Of a DNA stretch of 64,000 nucleotides, positions 9,303 to 17,642 are shown in pieces. The translations under genes and the position numbers were made by a program. The notes beneath the pieces are model-generated. The model did not search any database, had not been told where the DNA came from, and worked only from the letters and a program-made list of their open reading frames with translations. Each line of letters starts with the position of its first letter. Position 1 is the first letter of the stretch. Source of the DNA: Plantimonas leprariae (GTDB lineage: Bacteria > Pseudomonadota > Alphaproteobacteria > Rhizobiales > Rhizobiaceae); NCBI RefSeq assembly GCF_008802405.1, contig NZ_VZDO01000004.1:1-64000 (forward strand), read 5' to 3'.

Positions 9303-10478
9303 TTGTCCATTCCCCTCCGCCAGGCCGTTTCGGTCGGCAGCTATATCCTCAAGCAGCATCTGAAGGGCGTGAAACGCTACCCGCTCGTCCTGATGCTGGA
9401 GCCGCTCTTCCGCTGCAACCTCGCCTGCGCGGGCTGCGGCAAGATCGACTATCCGGACGAGATCCTGGATCGGAACCTCACCTATGACGATTGCGTCGGC
9501 GCGGCTGAGGAATGCGGCGCGCCGGTGGTGGTGATCGCCGGCGGCGAGCCGCTGATCCTGAAGCACCTGCCGCAGGTCGTGGCCGAGCTGGTGCGGCGGA
9601 AGAAGACCACCATCGTCTGCACCAACGCGATCCTGCTCGAGAAGAAGATCGACGCCTACGAGCCGAGCCCGTACTTCACCTGGTCGATCCATCTCGACGG
9701 CGACCGCGAGATGCACGACGCCTCGGTCTGCCGGAAGGGCATCTACGACAAGGCCGTCGCGGCGATCAGACTGGCCAAGGAGAAGGGCTTCCGCGTCACG
9801 ATCAACGCGACCTTCTTCAACAACGCCGACCCGGAGCGCATCGCGAGCTTCTTCGACGAGGCGATGGCGCTGGGCCTCGACGGCATCACCGTTTCGCCCG
9901 GCTACGCCTACGAGCGCGCGCCGGACCAGCAGCACTTCCTGAACCGCGCGAAGACCAAGGAGATCTTCCGCGACGTGTTCCGCCGCGGCGACGGCGGCAA
10001 GCGCTGGAGCTTCAACCAGTCCTCGCTGTTCCTCGACTTCCTCGCCGGCAACCAGACCTACCATTGCACGCCCTGGGGCAACCCGACGCGCACGGTCTTC
10101 GGCTGGCAGAAGCCCTGCTACCTCCTCGGCGAGGGCTACGCGAAGACGTTCAAGGAACTGATGGAAGACACGGCCTGGGACGACTACGGCACCGGCAACT
10201 ACGAGAAGTGCGCCGACTGCATGGTCCACAGCGGCTTCGAGGCGAGCGCCGTCGAGGACGCGTTCCGCCGGCCGTGGAAGGCGGCGAAGGTCGCGCTCGG
10301 CGGCATCCGCACCGATGGACCGATGGCGGCCGAGATCCCGCTCGACAAGCAGCGCCCGGCCGAGTTCGTATTCTCGCGCAACGTCCAGATGAAGCTCAGC
10401 GAGATCAAGGCCCAGAAGGAAGCCGAGGCGAAATCAAAGGCCGAAGCGCGGGCCAAGCAAACGGCGGACGCGGCGTAA
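9303..10478 (+). CDS. hpnH: Adenosylhopane synthase HpnH, radical SAM enzyme
   Basis: HpnH adds a 5'-deoxyadenosyl group to hopene, the first step of side-chain extension in C35 hopanoids. The 391 residues carry the radical-SAM motif CNLACAGC near 36-41 (C-x3-C-x2-C) within the highly conserved segment MLEPLFRCNLACAGCGKIDYP, and a C-terminal half with further conserved Cys (HCTPWGNP, KPCYLL, YEKCADCM). The TTG at 9303 gives the usual N-terminus (SIPLRQAV); no better start exists nearby. The last about 30 residues are a Lys/Glu/Ala-rich helix (QKEAEAKSKAEARAKQ). It is the only plus-strand hopanoid gene here, and its end overlaps hpnG by 45 bases tail to tail. Confidence 0.96.
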   Translation: MSIPLRQAVSVGSYILKQHLKGVKRYPLVLMLEPLFRCNLACAGCGKIDYPDEILDRNLTYDDCVGAAEECGAPVVVIAGGEPLILKHLPQVVAELVRRKKTTIVCTNAILLEKKIDAYEPSPYFTWSIHLDGDREMHDASVCRKGIYDKAVAAIRLAKEKGFRVTINATFFNNADPERIASFFDEAMALGLDGITVSPGYAYERAPDQQHFLNRAKTKEIFRDVFRRGDGGKRWSFNQSSLFLDFLAGNQTYHCTPWGNPTRTVFGWQKPCYLLGEGYAKTFKELMEDTAWDDYGTGNYEKCADCMVHSGFEASAVEDAFRRPWKAAKVALGGIRTDGPMAAEIPLDKQRPAEFVFSRNVQMKLSEIKAQKEAEAKSKAEARAKQTADAA

Positions 10479-11108
10479 GGCTCGCATCGCCCGAAGGGTG
10501 TCGAGCGCCGTCCCAGGCAGCAGGAGAAGCTGGCCGGGACGGAAAGCGAGTTCGCCGCTGATGGCGCGCCAGTCCAAACGGCCAGTCGGTCCGATCGCCC
10601 GGACAGCGAGCGGCGGCAGGTTCGCTTCCGCTGGATCGCTGACCGCGCGCAGGATGGCGAAGGGCAGATCGTGCTTTGCCGCATAGGCGGCCGCGACATG
10701 CGACTCGGTATCGACGGCGACCGCGCCCGTCCGTTCGTGCAGCGCGGCCTTGTCCCGCGCGGCGAGGAGCGGCGAGGCGGCGCAGGCGAACGGGCCTTCG
10801 ATGGCGTTCACGCCCGCATTCGCCGCCGCTTCGATGAAGCGGGACGCGAGCCGAGGATCGCAAGTCCATGATCGGCCGTCGTGGAGCGCTTTGGTGCCGA
10901 CCGCAAGCCAACCGGCATCCAAACTTGACGCGAGACCGCCGCACAGTCCGAAACTGATCACGCCGCAGGGTTCGGCCGCGAGGTCCTCCAGCTTGCCCGC
11001 GAGCGCGGACGGCGGCGCGGCGAGGCAGATCACGCCCGGCCCGGCGGCGATGCGCGCCTCGGCCGCGAGGCCGCCGACGACGAGGACGGGACGACCGTCC
11101 GCCTTCAA
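10434..11108 (-). CDS. hpnG: Hopanoid nucleoside phosphorylase/nucleosidase HpnG
   Basis: HpnG removes adenine from adenosylhopane, giving ribosyl- or phosphoribosylhopane. The 224 residues fit the purine nucleoside phosphorylase fold: VLVVGGLAAEARIA at the N-terminus, the GVISFGLCGGL segment, and VDTESHVAAAYAAKHDLPFAILRAVSDPA, in which Glu and Asp match the base-binding region of the MTA/SAH nucleosidase superfamily. The start is TTG at 11106-11108, overlapping the stop of the GFA gene as TTGA; open frame runs further upstream but there it is antisense-like, low-quality sequence inside the GFA gene. It is the last gene of the minus-strand hopanoid run and overlaps hpnH by 45 bases. Confidence 0.9.
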   Translation of the reverse strand: MKADGRPVLVVGGLAAEARIAAGPGVICLAAPPSALAGKLEDLAAEPCGVISFGLCGGLASSLDAGWLAVGTKALHDGRSWTCDPRLASRFIEAAANAGVNAIEGPFACAASPLLAARDKAALHERTGAVAVDTESHVAAAYAAKHDLPFAILRAVSDPAEANLPPLAVRAIGPTGRLDWRAISGELAFRPGQLLLLPGTALDTLRAMRALRRVRRLLGPRFGL

Positions 11109-11512
11109 TCCGGCATCGTTTCGAAGACGTTCAGCCCCGGCGGCAGGCGCACCCAGTCCGGCCGGTCGCGCGCGAAGATGACGTCGCGCGGTTCGAACTG
11201 CGACGGATCGTCGAGCGAGCCGGCATAGACCGTGTGCATCGCGTCCTTGCCGTATTCGCCGCCGAAGACGAGCGAGCCGCAATCGGGGCAGATGCTGCGG
11301 ACCGACTCGGTTCCCCGGAACGAGGTCGAGCGGACCTGCTTGCTCCGGCCGACGACCTCGATCCGGTCCGCGCGAAACCCCATGAAGGGAATGAAGCCGG
11401 AGCCGGACGCCTTGCGGCAGTCGGCGCAGCAGCAATAGCCGGCGAATTCCGGCTTGCCGCTCGCGCGGTAGCGGAGTTGTCCGCAGAGGCAGCCGCCGGT
11501 GACGTCGCCCAT
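11105..11512 (-). CDS. GFA/CENP-V family zinc protein embedded in the hopanoid run
   Basis: This 135-residue protein belongs to the family of glutathione-dependent formaldehyde-activating enzymes (GFA, CENP-V fold), which bind two zinc ions. All expected cysteines are present: Cys8-x-Cys10, Cys27-29 and Cys32 in YCCCADCRKASGSGF, and Cys75-x2-Cys78 (CPDC). The motif GSLDDPSQFEP near the C-terminus is typical of the family. Most family members have no proven activity, so the substrate is unknown. The gene sits between shc and hpnG. ATG at 11512 overlaps the shc stop as TGATG with GGGG five bases upstream; a GTG one codon earlier would give GTGA. The downstream hpnG overlaps as TTGA. This tight packing suggests co-expression with hopanoid genes, but no role in that pathway is known to me. 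Confidence 0.9.
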   Translation of the reverse strand: MGDVTGGCLCGQLRYRASGKPEFAGYCCCADCRKASGSGFIPFMGFRADRIEVVGRSKQVRSTSFRGTESVRSICPDCGSLVFGGEYGKDAMHTVYAGSLDDPSQFEPRDVIFARDRPDWVRLPPGLNVFETMPD

Positions 11513-13509
11513 CACATCCCCACGGTCACGCGCCGGCTGTTGCCGGCCTTGAGATTACGGTAGCGCGCCAGCGCCCAGAGCGGGAAGAACTTCGCGTAGC
11601 CGTGGTACTTCAGGTAGAAGACGCGCGGGAAGCCGACCGCGTTGAACAGGCGGTCGCTCCACAGGCCGTCCGCGTCTTGCGTTCGACTCAGATATTCGAC
11701 GCCGCGCTCCACCGCCGGATCGTCGGCGCGGCCGGCGGCCATCAGGCCGAGCAGCGCCCAGGCCGTCTGCGAGGCCGTCGAGGGCGAGGGCTCGAAGCCG
11801 CGATAGTCCATCCTGTAGCTCATGCCGTCCTCGCCCCAACCGCCGTCCGGGTTCTGGACGGCGAGGAGCCAGTCCGCCGCCTTCGCGACGGCGGGCGCCT
11901 CCGGCGCGTGGCCGGCGGCGTTGAGGGCGGAGAGCGCCGACCACGTGCCGTAGATGTAGTTCATGCCCCAGCGGCCGAACCAGCTTCCGTCCTCGCGCTG
12001 TTCGGCGATGAGCGCTTCCACCGCGCGGGCGAGGCGCGGGCTCGTCTCGGCCGTCTCCCCGAGCTGCGCGAACATCGAGATGCAGCGGGCGGTGACGTCC
12101 GCGGTCGGCGGGTCGAGCAGCGCGCCGTGATCGGCAAAGGGGATGTAGTTCAGGTGGTGGTGGGTGTTGTCGGCGTCGAAGGCCGCGAAGCCGCCGTCGC
12201 GGCTCTGCATGCCGCCGACCCATTCCGCCCCCCGCGAGATGGCTTCCGCATACGTTTGCGATCCCGCGTTCCTGTCCGCCCGGTCCATCGCCATGGCGAC
12301 GACGGCCGTGTCGTCGAGGTCGGGGTAGTGGGGGTTGGCGTACTGGAACGCCCAGCCGCCGGGGCGCACGTCCGGCTTGATCTCGGCCCAATCGCCCTTG
12401 TGATCGAGTACCTGCAGGGGTTTCAGCCATTCGAGGCCGGCCTTCGCGCGGGCCTCGGCCTCGCCGCCTGCTTCGAGCAACGCATGCGCGGCGAGCGCGG
12501 TATCCCAGACGGGCGAGAGGCAGGGCTGGCAGTAAGCTTCCGTCCCGGTCTCGACGAGAAGGCCGTCGATCGCTTCGCGCGCCGTACGCACACGCGGATC
12601 GTCGCGCGAAACGCCGAGCGCCTCGTACATCATCACCGCGTTCGCCATCGCCGGATAGATCGCGCCGAGGCCGGCGGTGCCGTTCAGCCGCTTGTCGACG
12701 AAGGCGACGGCCGCCTCGATGGAGCGTTGGCGCGAAGCCTTAGGGAAGCGCGGCTCCGCCACCTGCAGCACGCGATCGATGCCGCCGAAGATCTGCGACC
12801 AGGGAGCGACCTGATGCGGACCCTTCGGCCAGTGCTTCACCTTCTCCGGCGGCACGGCGAACAGTTCGGCGATGCCGACGCCGCGCGGGTTCGCGGCGAC
12901 CGGCTTCAGCGCCTGGAGCACCAGCAGCGGCACCAGCACGGTGCGCGCCCAGTAGCTGACCTTCGACAGATGGAACGGGAACCAGCGCGGCAGCGCCATG
13001 ATCTCCACCGGCATCACCGGCACGCCGCGCCACGGGATCTGCCCGTAGAGCGCGAGGAGGATGCGGGTGAAGACGTTGGCGTTCGCCGCCCCGCCGCGCG
13101 AAAGGATCGCCTTGCGGGCGCGAACCATGTGCGGAGCGTCCAGCGGCTCGCCGATCATCTTCAGGGCGAAGTATGCCTTCACGCTGGCGCTCATGTCGAA
13201 CGCACCGTCGGTGAACAGCGGCCAGCCGCCATGCACGCCCTGGATGCGCCGCAGATAGGCGGCGATCTTCGCTTCCAGCGGCCGGTTCTCCTCGCCGAGC
13301 CAGTGGAGCAGCAGCACGTATTCGGAGGGGATCGTCGCGTCGGCTTCGAGCTCGAAGCAGAAGTGCCCATCATCTTTCTGGTGTGCCAGCAGCCCGGCGG
13401 TCGCGCGGGCGATCCGCTCGTTCAGCGTCGGCGGCAGGGACGGGGCGTCGGCTTCGGCAAGGGAAGGGGCATCGAGATCACGCGACTCGAACACAAGATC
13501 GTCGGTCAT
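11512..13509 (-). CDS. shc: Squalene-hopene cyclase
   Basis: This monotopic membrane enzyme cyclises squalene to hopene and hopanol. The 665 residues have the normal length. Several QW repeats are visible, for example the segments with QSRDGGFAAFD, QREDGSWFGRWG and QNPDGGWGED. The catalytic acid motif D-x-D-D appears as DLDDTAVV at about 395-400, and SQTAWALLGLMAAG is the conserved C-terminal block. The start is ATG at 13507-13509, overlapping the hpnE stop as ATGA; the longer open frame upstream is only hpnE read out of frame. Downstream is the GFA gene. Identification is certain. Confidence 0.98.
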   Translation of the reverse strand: MTDDLVFESRDLDAPSLAEADAPSLPPTLNERIARATAGLLAHQKDDGHFCFELEADATIPSEYVLLLHWLGEENRPLEAKIAAYLRRIQGVHGGWPLFTDGAFDMSASVKAYFALKMIGEPLDAPHMVRARKAILSRGGAANANVFTRILLALYGQIPWRGVPVMPVEIMALPRWFPFHLSKVSYWARTVLVPLLVLQALKPVAANPRGVGIAELFAVPPEKVKHWPKGPHQVAPWSQIFGGIDRVLQVAEPRFPKASRQRSIEAAVAFVDKRLNGTAGLGAIYPAMANAVMMYEALGVSRDDPRVRTAREAIDGLLVETGTEAYCQPCLSPVWDTALAAHALLEAGGEAEARAKAGLEWLKPLQVLDHKGDWAEIKPDVRPGGWAFQYANPHYPDLDDTAVVAMAMDRADRNAGSQTYAEAISRGAEWVGGMQSRDGGFAAFDADNTHHHLNYIPFADHGALLDPPTADVTARCISMFAQLGETAETSPRLARAVEALIAEQREDGSWFGRWGMNYIYGTWSALSALNAAGHAPEAPAVAKAADWLLAVQNPDGGWGEDGMSYRMDYRGFEPSPSTASQTAWALLGLMAAGRADDPAVERGVEYLSRTQDADGLWSDRLFNAVGFPRVFYLKYHGYAKFFPLWALARYRNLKAGNSRRVTVGM

Positions 13510-14789
13510 GCTGCCATGCGGTTCCGCGATATCCTGCCGCCGCTTCGCAGCGCGAGTTCGGCGGCCTTCCGCCCCGAGCGGATGGCTCCCTCGATCGTCG
13601 CCGGAAGGCCGGTATCCGTCCAATCGCCCGCGAGGAAGAGATTGTCCAGCGGGGTTCTCGTCTTCGGGCGCTTCGCCACCTGCTCCGGCGTCGCGCGGAA
13701 GGTCGCGCGCTTCTCGCGCACGATCTGCCAGGGCGGCATCGGTTCTGCGGAAAGGCCCGCGACGGCGGCGACCTCGCGCCAGATGTCGGCGGCGAGCGTC
13801 TCGCGCGGCCGGTCGTTCAGGCGGTCCGCCCCGCTGATCGTCACCGACAGGCGGTCGGGAAAGGCGAAGATCCACTCGCTCAGGGATCGGACCAGTCCGA
13901 CGATCGTCGGCATGCCGGGCGGCGGGGCGATACGGAAATGCGCGTTGGCGATGGCACGGTGCTCGTCCGGCGCGGCGAGGTCCGGCAGCAGCGAGCGGGC
14001 GACCCAGGCGGGAACGGCGAGCACGACCCGGTCGTCGGGTCCGAGCCGGATATCTTCCCCGGTCAGACGCAGACCCGCGACGCGCCCGCCTTCGACGTCG
14101 AGCCCGCGCAAGGACGAGCCGAAGCGCACCGGCATCCCCCGCCGTTCGAGGAGCGCCACGGCCGGGTCGACCAGCGCCGCGCCGAGACCGCCGCTGGCGA
14201 TCACCGGGCGGCAGGCATCGCCCCCCATTCCAAGCGTTTCGCGCATCAACGTGGCGGCCAGCCGGGCGGAGGCCTCCGCCGGATCGGTGTTCAGCGCCGC
14301 GAGCAGCAGTGGGTGCCACAGCCGCTCGTAGATCGGCCCGGTGGTCGGCATGACCTGCCCCAGCCGCCTGTTCGGGCCGGCGAGGAAGAGACGCAGCGGC
14401 GAAAGGTAGTCGCTCGCGCGGCTCCCCGGCACGCGGCGGGCGGGGTCGAAGATCCAGCGCGGCACACGGCCGGCGTTCGGGCGCAGCGTCCAGCGCTCGC
14501 CGCTCCCGAGATCGACGAAGGGAAAAGCGCATTCGTTTGCGATCTCCAGCGCGCCGCCGCCGCCGATCCGAGCGACGTATTCGAGCGCCGTGCGATTGCC
14601 GGAGAGCAGCAGGTGGTTGCCGTTGTCGATCCGCATGTCCAGCGCGACATCGTGGTAGGAGCGGCAGCGGCCGCCGGCCTGCCGCGCCGCCTCGTGCACG
14701 ACGACCGTCGTGCCGGAGCCGAGCATCGCCTCCGCCGCCGCGAGGCCGGCAAGGCCGGCGCCGATGACGTGCACCGTGCCCATCGTCAC
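13506..14789 (-). CDS. hpnE: Hydroxysqualene reductase HpnE, FAD-dependent
   Basis: HpnE is an FAD-dependent amine-oxidase-type flavoprotein that reduces hydroxysqualene to squalene in the three-enzyme bacterial route. The 427 residues start with the dinucleotide-binding motif VIGAGLAGLAAAEA, followed by VVVHEAARQAGGRC, and end with the second FAD motif, LFLAGDWTDTGLPATIEGAIRSG. GTG at 14787-14789 overlaps the hpnD stop as GTGA; an ATG two codons later is an alternative and neither has a strong ribosome-binding site. It ends by overlapping shc as ATGA. The older name, squalene-associated desaturase, refers to the same family. Confidence 0.95.
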   Translation of the reverse strand: MTMGTVHVIGAGLAGLAAAEAMLGSGTTVVVHEAARQAGGRCRSYHDVALDMRIDNGNHLLLSGNRTALEYVARIGGGGALEIANECAFPFVDLGSGERWTLRPNAGRVPRWIFDPARRVPGSRASDYLSPLRLFLAGPNRRLGQVMPTTGPIYERLWHPLLLAALNTDPAEASARLAATLMRETLGMGGDACRPVIASGGLGAALVDPAVALLERRGMPVRFGSSLRGLDVEGGRVAGLRLTGEDIRLGPDDRVVLAVPAWVARSLLPDLAAPDEHRAIANAHFRIAPPPGMPTIVGLVRSLSEWIFAFPDRLSVTISGADRLNDRPRETLAADIWREVAAVAGLSAEPMPPWQIVREKRATFRATPEQVAKRPKTRTPLDNLFLAGDWTDTGLPATIEGAIRSGRKAAELALRSGGRISRNRMAA

Positions 14790-15622
14790 AGGAAGCCGTA
14801 GCGGAGCACCGCGCCGGCGATGGCGAGCTTGCGTTTCGCGACCTTGCGGCGCGGCGGCGCCCAGCCCCGCGCCATCAGGCCTTCGAGCAGCGGCCGGTAG
14901 GCCGCCGCCATCAGCCGCGGCGCGCGCACCCGGTCGCGCGGGCAGGCGTCCATGATGCGGGTCGCTTCGGCGAAATGCTCCACGGCGCGGCTCGCGAGCG
15001 TCCGGCAGACGCCGTCGAGGCGCGGGTCGGCGAGGATGTCGGCGATGGGCAGATCGGCCAGCCCGGCATCCGTCAGCCGTTCGCGCGGCAGGTAGAGGCG
15101 GTCCATCGCGGCGTCCTCGTCGAGATCGCGCAGGATGTTGGTGAGCTGCAGGGCGCGGCCGAGCCGGTCGGCGAGCGGGATGCCGGTCTCGTCGGGGAGG
15201 CCGAAAACGCGGGTCGACAGCCGGCCCGGCGCCGAGGCGACGCGGTCGCAGTAGAGGTCGAGCTCGGCCTCCCTCGGTTTCACCGTCTGCCCGCGCACGT
15301 CCATCGCCATGCCGGCGATGATCGCGTCGAAGTCCTCGCGGCGAAGCTCGAAGCGCCGGATGGCCTCCCGCAGGCCCGCGAGCGGCATCGTCGGGGTCCG
15401 GTCGGCGTAGAGGTCGGCGATCGCGGCGCTCCAGCGGTCGAGACCGCTGAGGCGCTCCGGCACGGTGCCGCCCTCGTCGGCGACGTCGTCCACCTCGCGG
15501 CAGAAGGCGTAGACGGCGTACATCGCGGTGCGCCGGTCGCGCGGCAAGAGGCGCATGCCGAGATGGAAGGAACTGCCGACCGGCGCGCGCTGCTCATCGG
15601 GCACCGGCTGCGCCCGGCTCAC
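14786..15622 (-). CDS. hpnD: Presqualene diphosphate synthase HpnD
   Basis: HpnD condenses two farnesyl diphosphates to presqualene diphosphate. The 278 residues have the trans-isoprenyl squalene/phytoene synthase fold, with both metal-binding Asp-rich motifs: DDVAD (about 46-50, in FCREVDDVADE) and DLDED (about 169-173, before AAMDRLYLPRE). The GTG start overlaps the hpnC stop as GTGA. It is paralogous to the neighbouring hpnC; assignment to D rather than C rests on the LNEILRDL-type second motif region (here LQLTNILRDLDEDA) and on gene order. Assignment is strong. Confidence 0.95.
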   Translation of the reverse strand: MSRAQPVPDEQRAPVGSSFHLGMRLLPRDRRTAMYAVYAFCREVDDVADEGGTVPERLSGLDRWSAAIADLYADRTPTMPLAGLREAIRRFELRREDFDAIIAGMAMDVRGQTVKPREAELDLYCDRVASAPGRLSTRVFGLPDETGIPLADRLGRALQLTNILRDLDEDAAMDRLYLPRERLTDAGLADLPIADILADPRLDGVCRTLASRAVEHFAEATRIMDACPRDRVRAPRLMAAAYRPLLEGLMARGWAPPRRKVAKRKLAIAGAVLRYGFL

Positions 15623-16497
15623 GAGCCGGCTCCGGCGCGGTGGACGGAAAAGCGCGCCGCCTTGCGCCCGCCGAAGTAGCCGACGAGGGCGGCGCGTACG
15701 GCCACGAAGGCCATTGCCGGCTTGCCGAGATGCACGCGCTCGCTCAGCGGGTCGCGGCGCTGCAGGCCGCGGTTCAGCGTCTCGGCGAGCCGCTGGATCA
15801 CGACGATTTCGGTGCGCAGGCGCCGGTTCTCGACATGCGCCGGCAGCGCCCTCCCGGTTTCGAGGAGGGCGTCCGTCCGGCGCGCGAGATCGGTGATGGC
15901 AGCGCGCAGGCCCGGCGTGGCCTTCGGCGCGGCGAGGTCCTCGACCCGCGCGCCGTGCTCGCGCAGCGTCTCCTCAGGCAGGTAGACGCGGTCGAGGGCG
16001 CGATGGTCCTTGGCGCAGTCCTGCAGATGGTTGATGACCTGCAGCGCGGCGCAGAGCGCGTCGGAGGCCGGCCAGGAGCACTGCGGCTCGCCGTGGACAT
16101 CGAGCACGAAGCGGCCGACCGGCGCGGCCGAGACGGCGCAGTAGTCCATGAGGTCCGCCCAATCGCGGTAGCGCCGTTTCTCGACGTCGAGCCGGAACGC
16201 CTTTAGGAGGTCGCAAGGGTGGCGGGCCGAGAGCTTGCGTTCGGCGAGGATGGCGCGGAGCGGCACGGCGTCAGGCGCTTCCGCCTCGCCGAACAGCGTC
16301 GCCTCCAGCTCGTCCAGCCGCTCCAGCTTTTCGGGCCCCGGCATCGTCGGATCGTCGGCGATGTCGTCGGCGGCGCGGGCGAAGCGATAGAAGCCGAGGA
16401 TCGCCGAGCGATGGCGCGCGGATACGAGGCGCGAGGCGACGGGGAAGTTCTCGCCGCGATGCGTCTTCGTCGGGATCCGCGCCTGGCCTTCCGTCAT
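15619..16497 (-). CDS. hpnC: Hydroxysqualene synthase HpnC
   Basis: HpnC converts presqualene diphosphate to hydroxysqualene. The 292 residues share the squalene synthase fold with HpnD. The first Asp-rich motif is DDIADD (in RFARAADDIADDP) and the second is the divergent DCAKD (in INHLQDCAKDHRALDRVYLP), which is characteristic of the C paralogue. The N-terminal HRGENFPVASRLV segment is also typical. ATG at 16495-16497 overlaps the hpnB stop as ATGA; open frame upstream of it is hpnB out of frame. It hands its product to HpnE, two genes downstream. Confidence 0.95.
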   Translation of the reverse strand: MTEGQARIPTKTHRGENFPVASRLVSARHRSAILGFYRFARAADDIADDPTMPGPEKLERLDELEATLFGEAEAPDAVPLRAILAERKLSARHPCDLLKAFRLDVEKRRYRDWADLMDYCAVSAAPVGRFVLDVHGEPQCSWPASDALCAALQVINHLQDCAKDHRALDRVYLPEETLREHGARVEDLAAPKATPGLRAAITDLARRTDALLETGRALPAHVENRRLRTEIVVIQRLAETLNRGLQRRDPLSERVHLGKPAMAFVAVRAALVGYFGGRKAARFSVHRAGAGS

Positions 16498-17642
16498 GTC
16501 CTCGTCTCGGCCTGCACGCGCCCTTTCCACGTGCCGCCCCGGCCCCGGCCGTGCTGCAGGGCGGAGTCGAAGGTGAAGAAGGCGTAGGCCCCAGCAATAA
16601 GCGGCAGGAGCGGCGCCGTCCACCACCCGGTGCGATAGAAGCGCACCATCGGCAGGAAGGCGAGCGTCATCGCCGCCCAGCCGGCGAGGCCGAGGAGGCG
16701 AGCCCAGCCGGCGGAGAACAGTGCCGCCAGCGCCGGAACCAGGAACACCAGCGCGAGGCCGGCGAGGGCGACGAGGAGGCGTGAGGGCGAGTAGCGCAGT
16801 TCCGCATAGGCCGAACGCGTCACCATGGCGCGGATGTCGGCGAAGGCGGGGTAGGGGCGCACGCTTCGCACGTCCGGCGTCAGCCCGAGCCAGACGGGGC
16901 CGACGCGCTTCATCAGGCGGCCGAGCGCACAGTCGTCGATCAGGCTGTTGCGGATCGCCGCCACGCCGCCGGCCTCGATCAGCGCGGTGCGCGTCAGCAG
17001 CATCGAACCGCCGGCCGCCGCGGCGCAGCGGTGCTCCGGGCGCCGCACTAGAGCGAAGGGGTAGAGCATGCGGAAGAAGAAGACGAAGGCCGGCACGAGC
17101 AGCCTCTCGGCGAGGCTTGCCGTCCGCAGGAGGACCATCAGCGAGGTCAGCACCGTTCCCCGGCGCCGATGCTGCGCGACGAGGCGCGCGAGCGTACCGG
17201 GGCCGTAGGAGATGTCGGCATCCGTGAAGAGGATCAGCTCCGGCGGCTCGGGGTTCGCATTCGCCCGGTCGAAACCCTGGCTCATGGCCCAGAGCTTGCC
17301 CGTCCAGCCGGGCGGCAGCGGCTGGCCGCGCAGCACGGTCAGCGCGTCGCTCCGGCCGATCTCCGCTGCCGCCTGGGCGGCGACATCGGCGGTGCCGTCG
17401 TCACTCCCGTCGTCCACCACGACGAGGTGGAACGGGCCGGCATAATCTTGGCCGAGCAGCGAGCCGACCGTTCCGGCGATCACCGACGCCTCGTTCCGCG
17501 CCGGAACCACCGCGACGACGGACGGATGGCGGTCGGACACGGGGGATGCCGGCAGCATGTCGGGCGCGAGCCGCCAGAACCCGCCCCGGAAGGCGAGAAG
17601 ATACAGCCAGACGACGAGGGCGAGGCCGGCAAGAAGGATCAC
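16494..17642 (-). CDS. hpnB: Hopanoid-associated glycosyltransferase HpnB
   Basis: HpnB is a membrane-anchored family-2 glycosyltransferase of 382 residues found in hopanoid clusters; its exact substrate has not been established to my knowledge. One membrane helix lies at 1-18. The GT-A domain shows VVAVVPARNEASVI, VVVDDGSDDGT, a metal-binding ILFTDADISY (D-x-D type) and a late acidic DDCALG motif. Three or four hydrophobic helices follow from about 285. GTG at 17640-17642 overlaps the hpnA stop as GTGA. A role in sugar decoration of hopanoids is an inference from the neighbourhood. Confidence 0.92.
   Translation of the reverse strand: MILLAGLALVVWLYLLAFRGGFWRLAPDMLPASPVSDRHPSVVAVVPARNEASVIAGTVGSLLGQDYAGPFHLVVVDDGSDDGTADVAAQAAAEIGRSDALTVLRGQPLPPGWTGKLWAMSQGFDRANANPEPPELILFTDADISYGPGTLARLVAQHRRRGTVLTSLMVLLRTASLAERLLVPAFVFFFRMLYPFALVRRPEHRCAAAAGGSMLLTRTALIEAGGVAAIRNSLIDDCALGRLMKRVGPVWLGLTPDVRSVRPYPAFADIRAMVTRSAYAELRYSPSRLLVALAGLALVFLVPALAALFSAGWARLLGLAGWAAMTLAFLPMVRFYRTGWWTAPLLPLIAGAYAFFTFDSALQHGRGRGGTWKGRVQAETRT

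Noticed and set aside
11602-14331. Long plus-strand open frame across shc and hpnE
   Set aside because: It is antisense to two well-supported genes with family motifs; composition is typical of a shadow frame.
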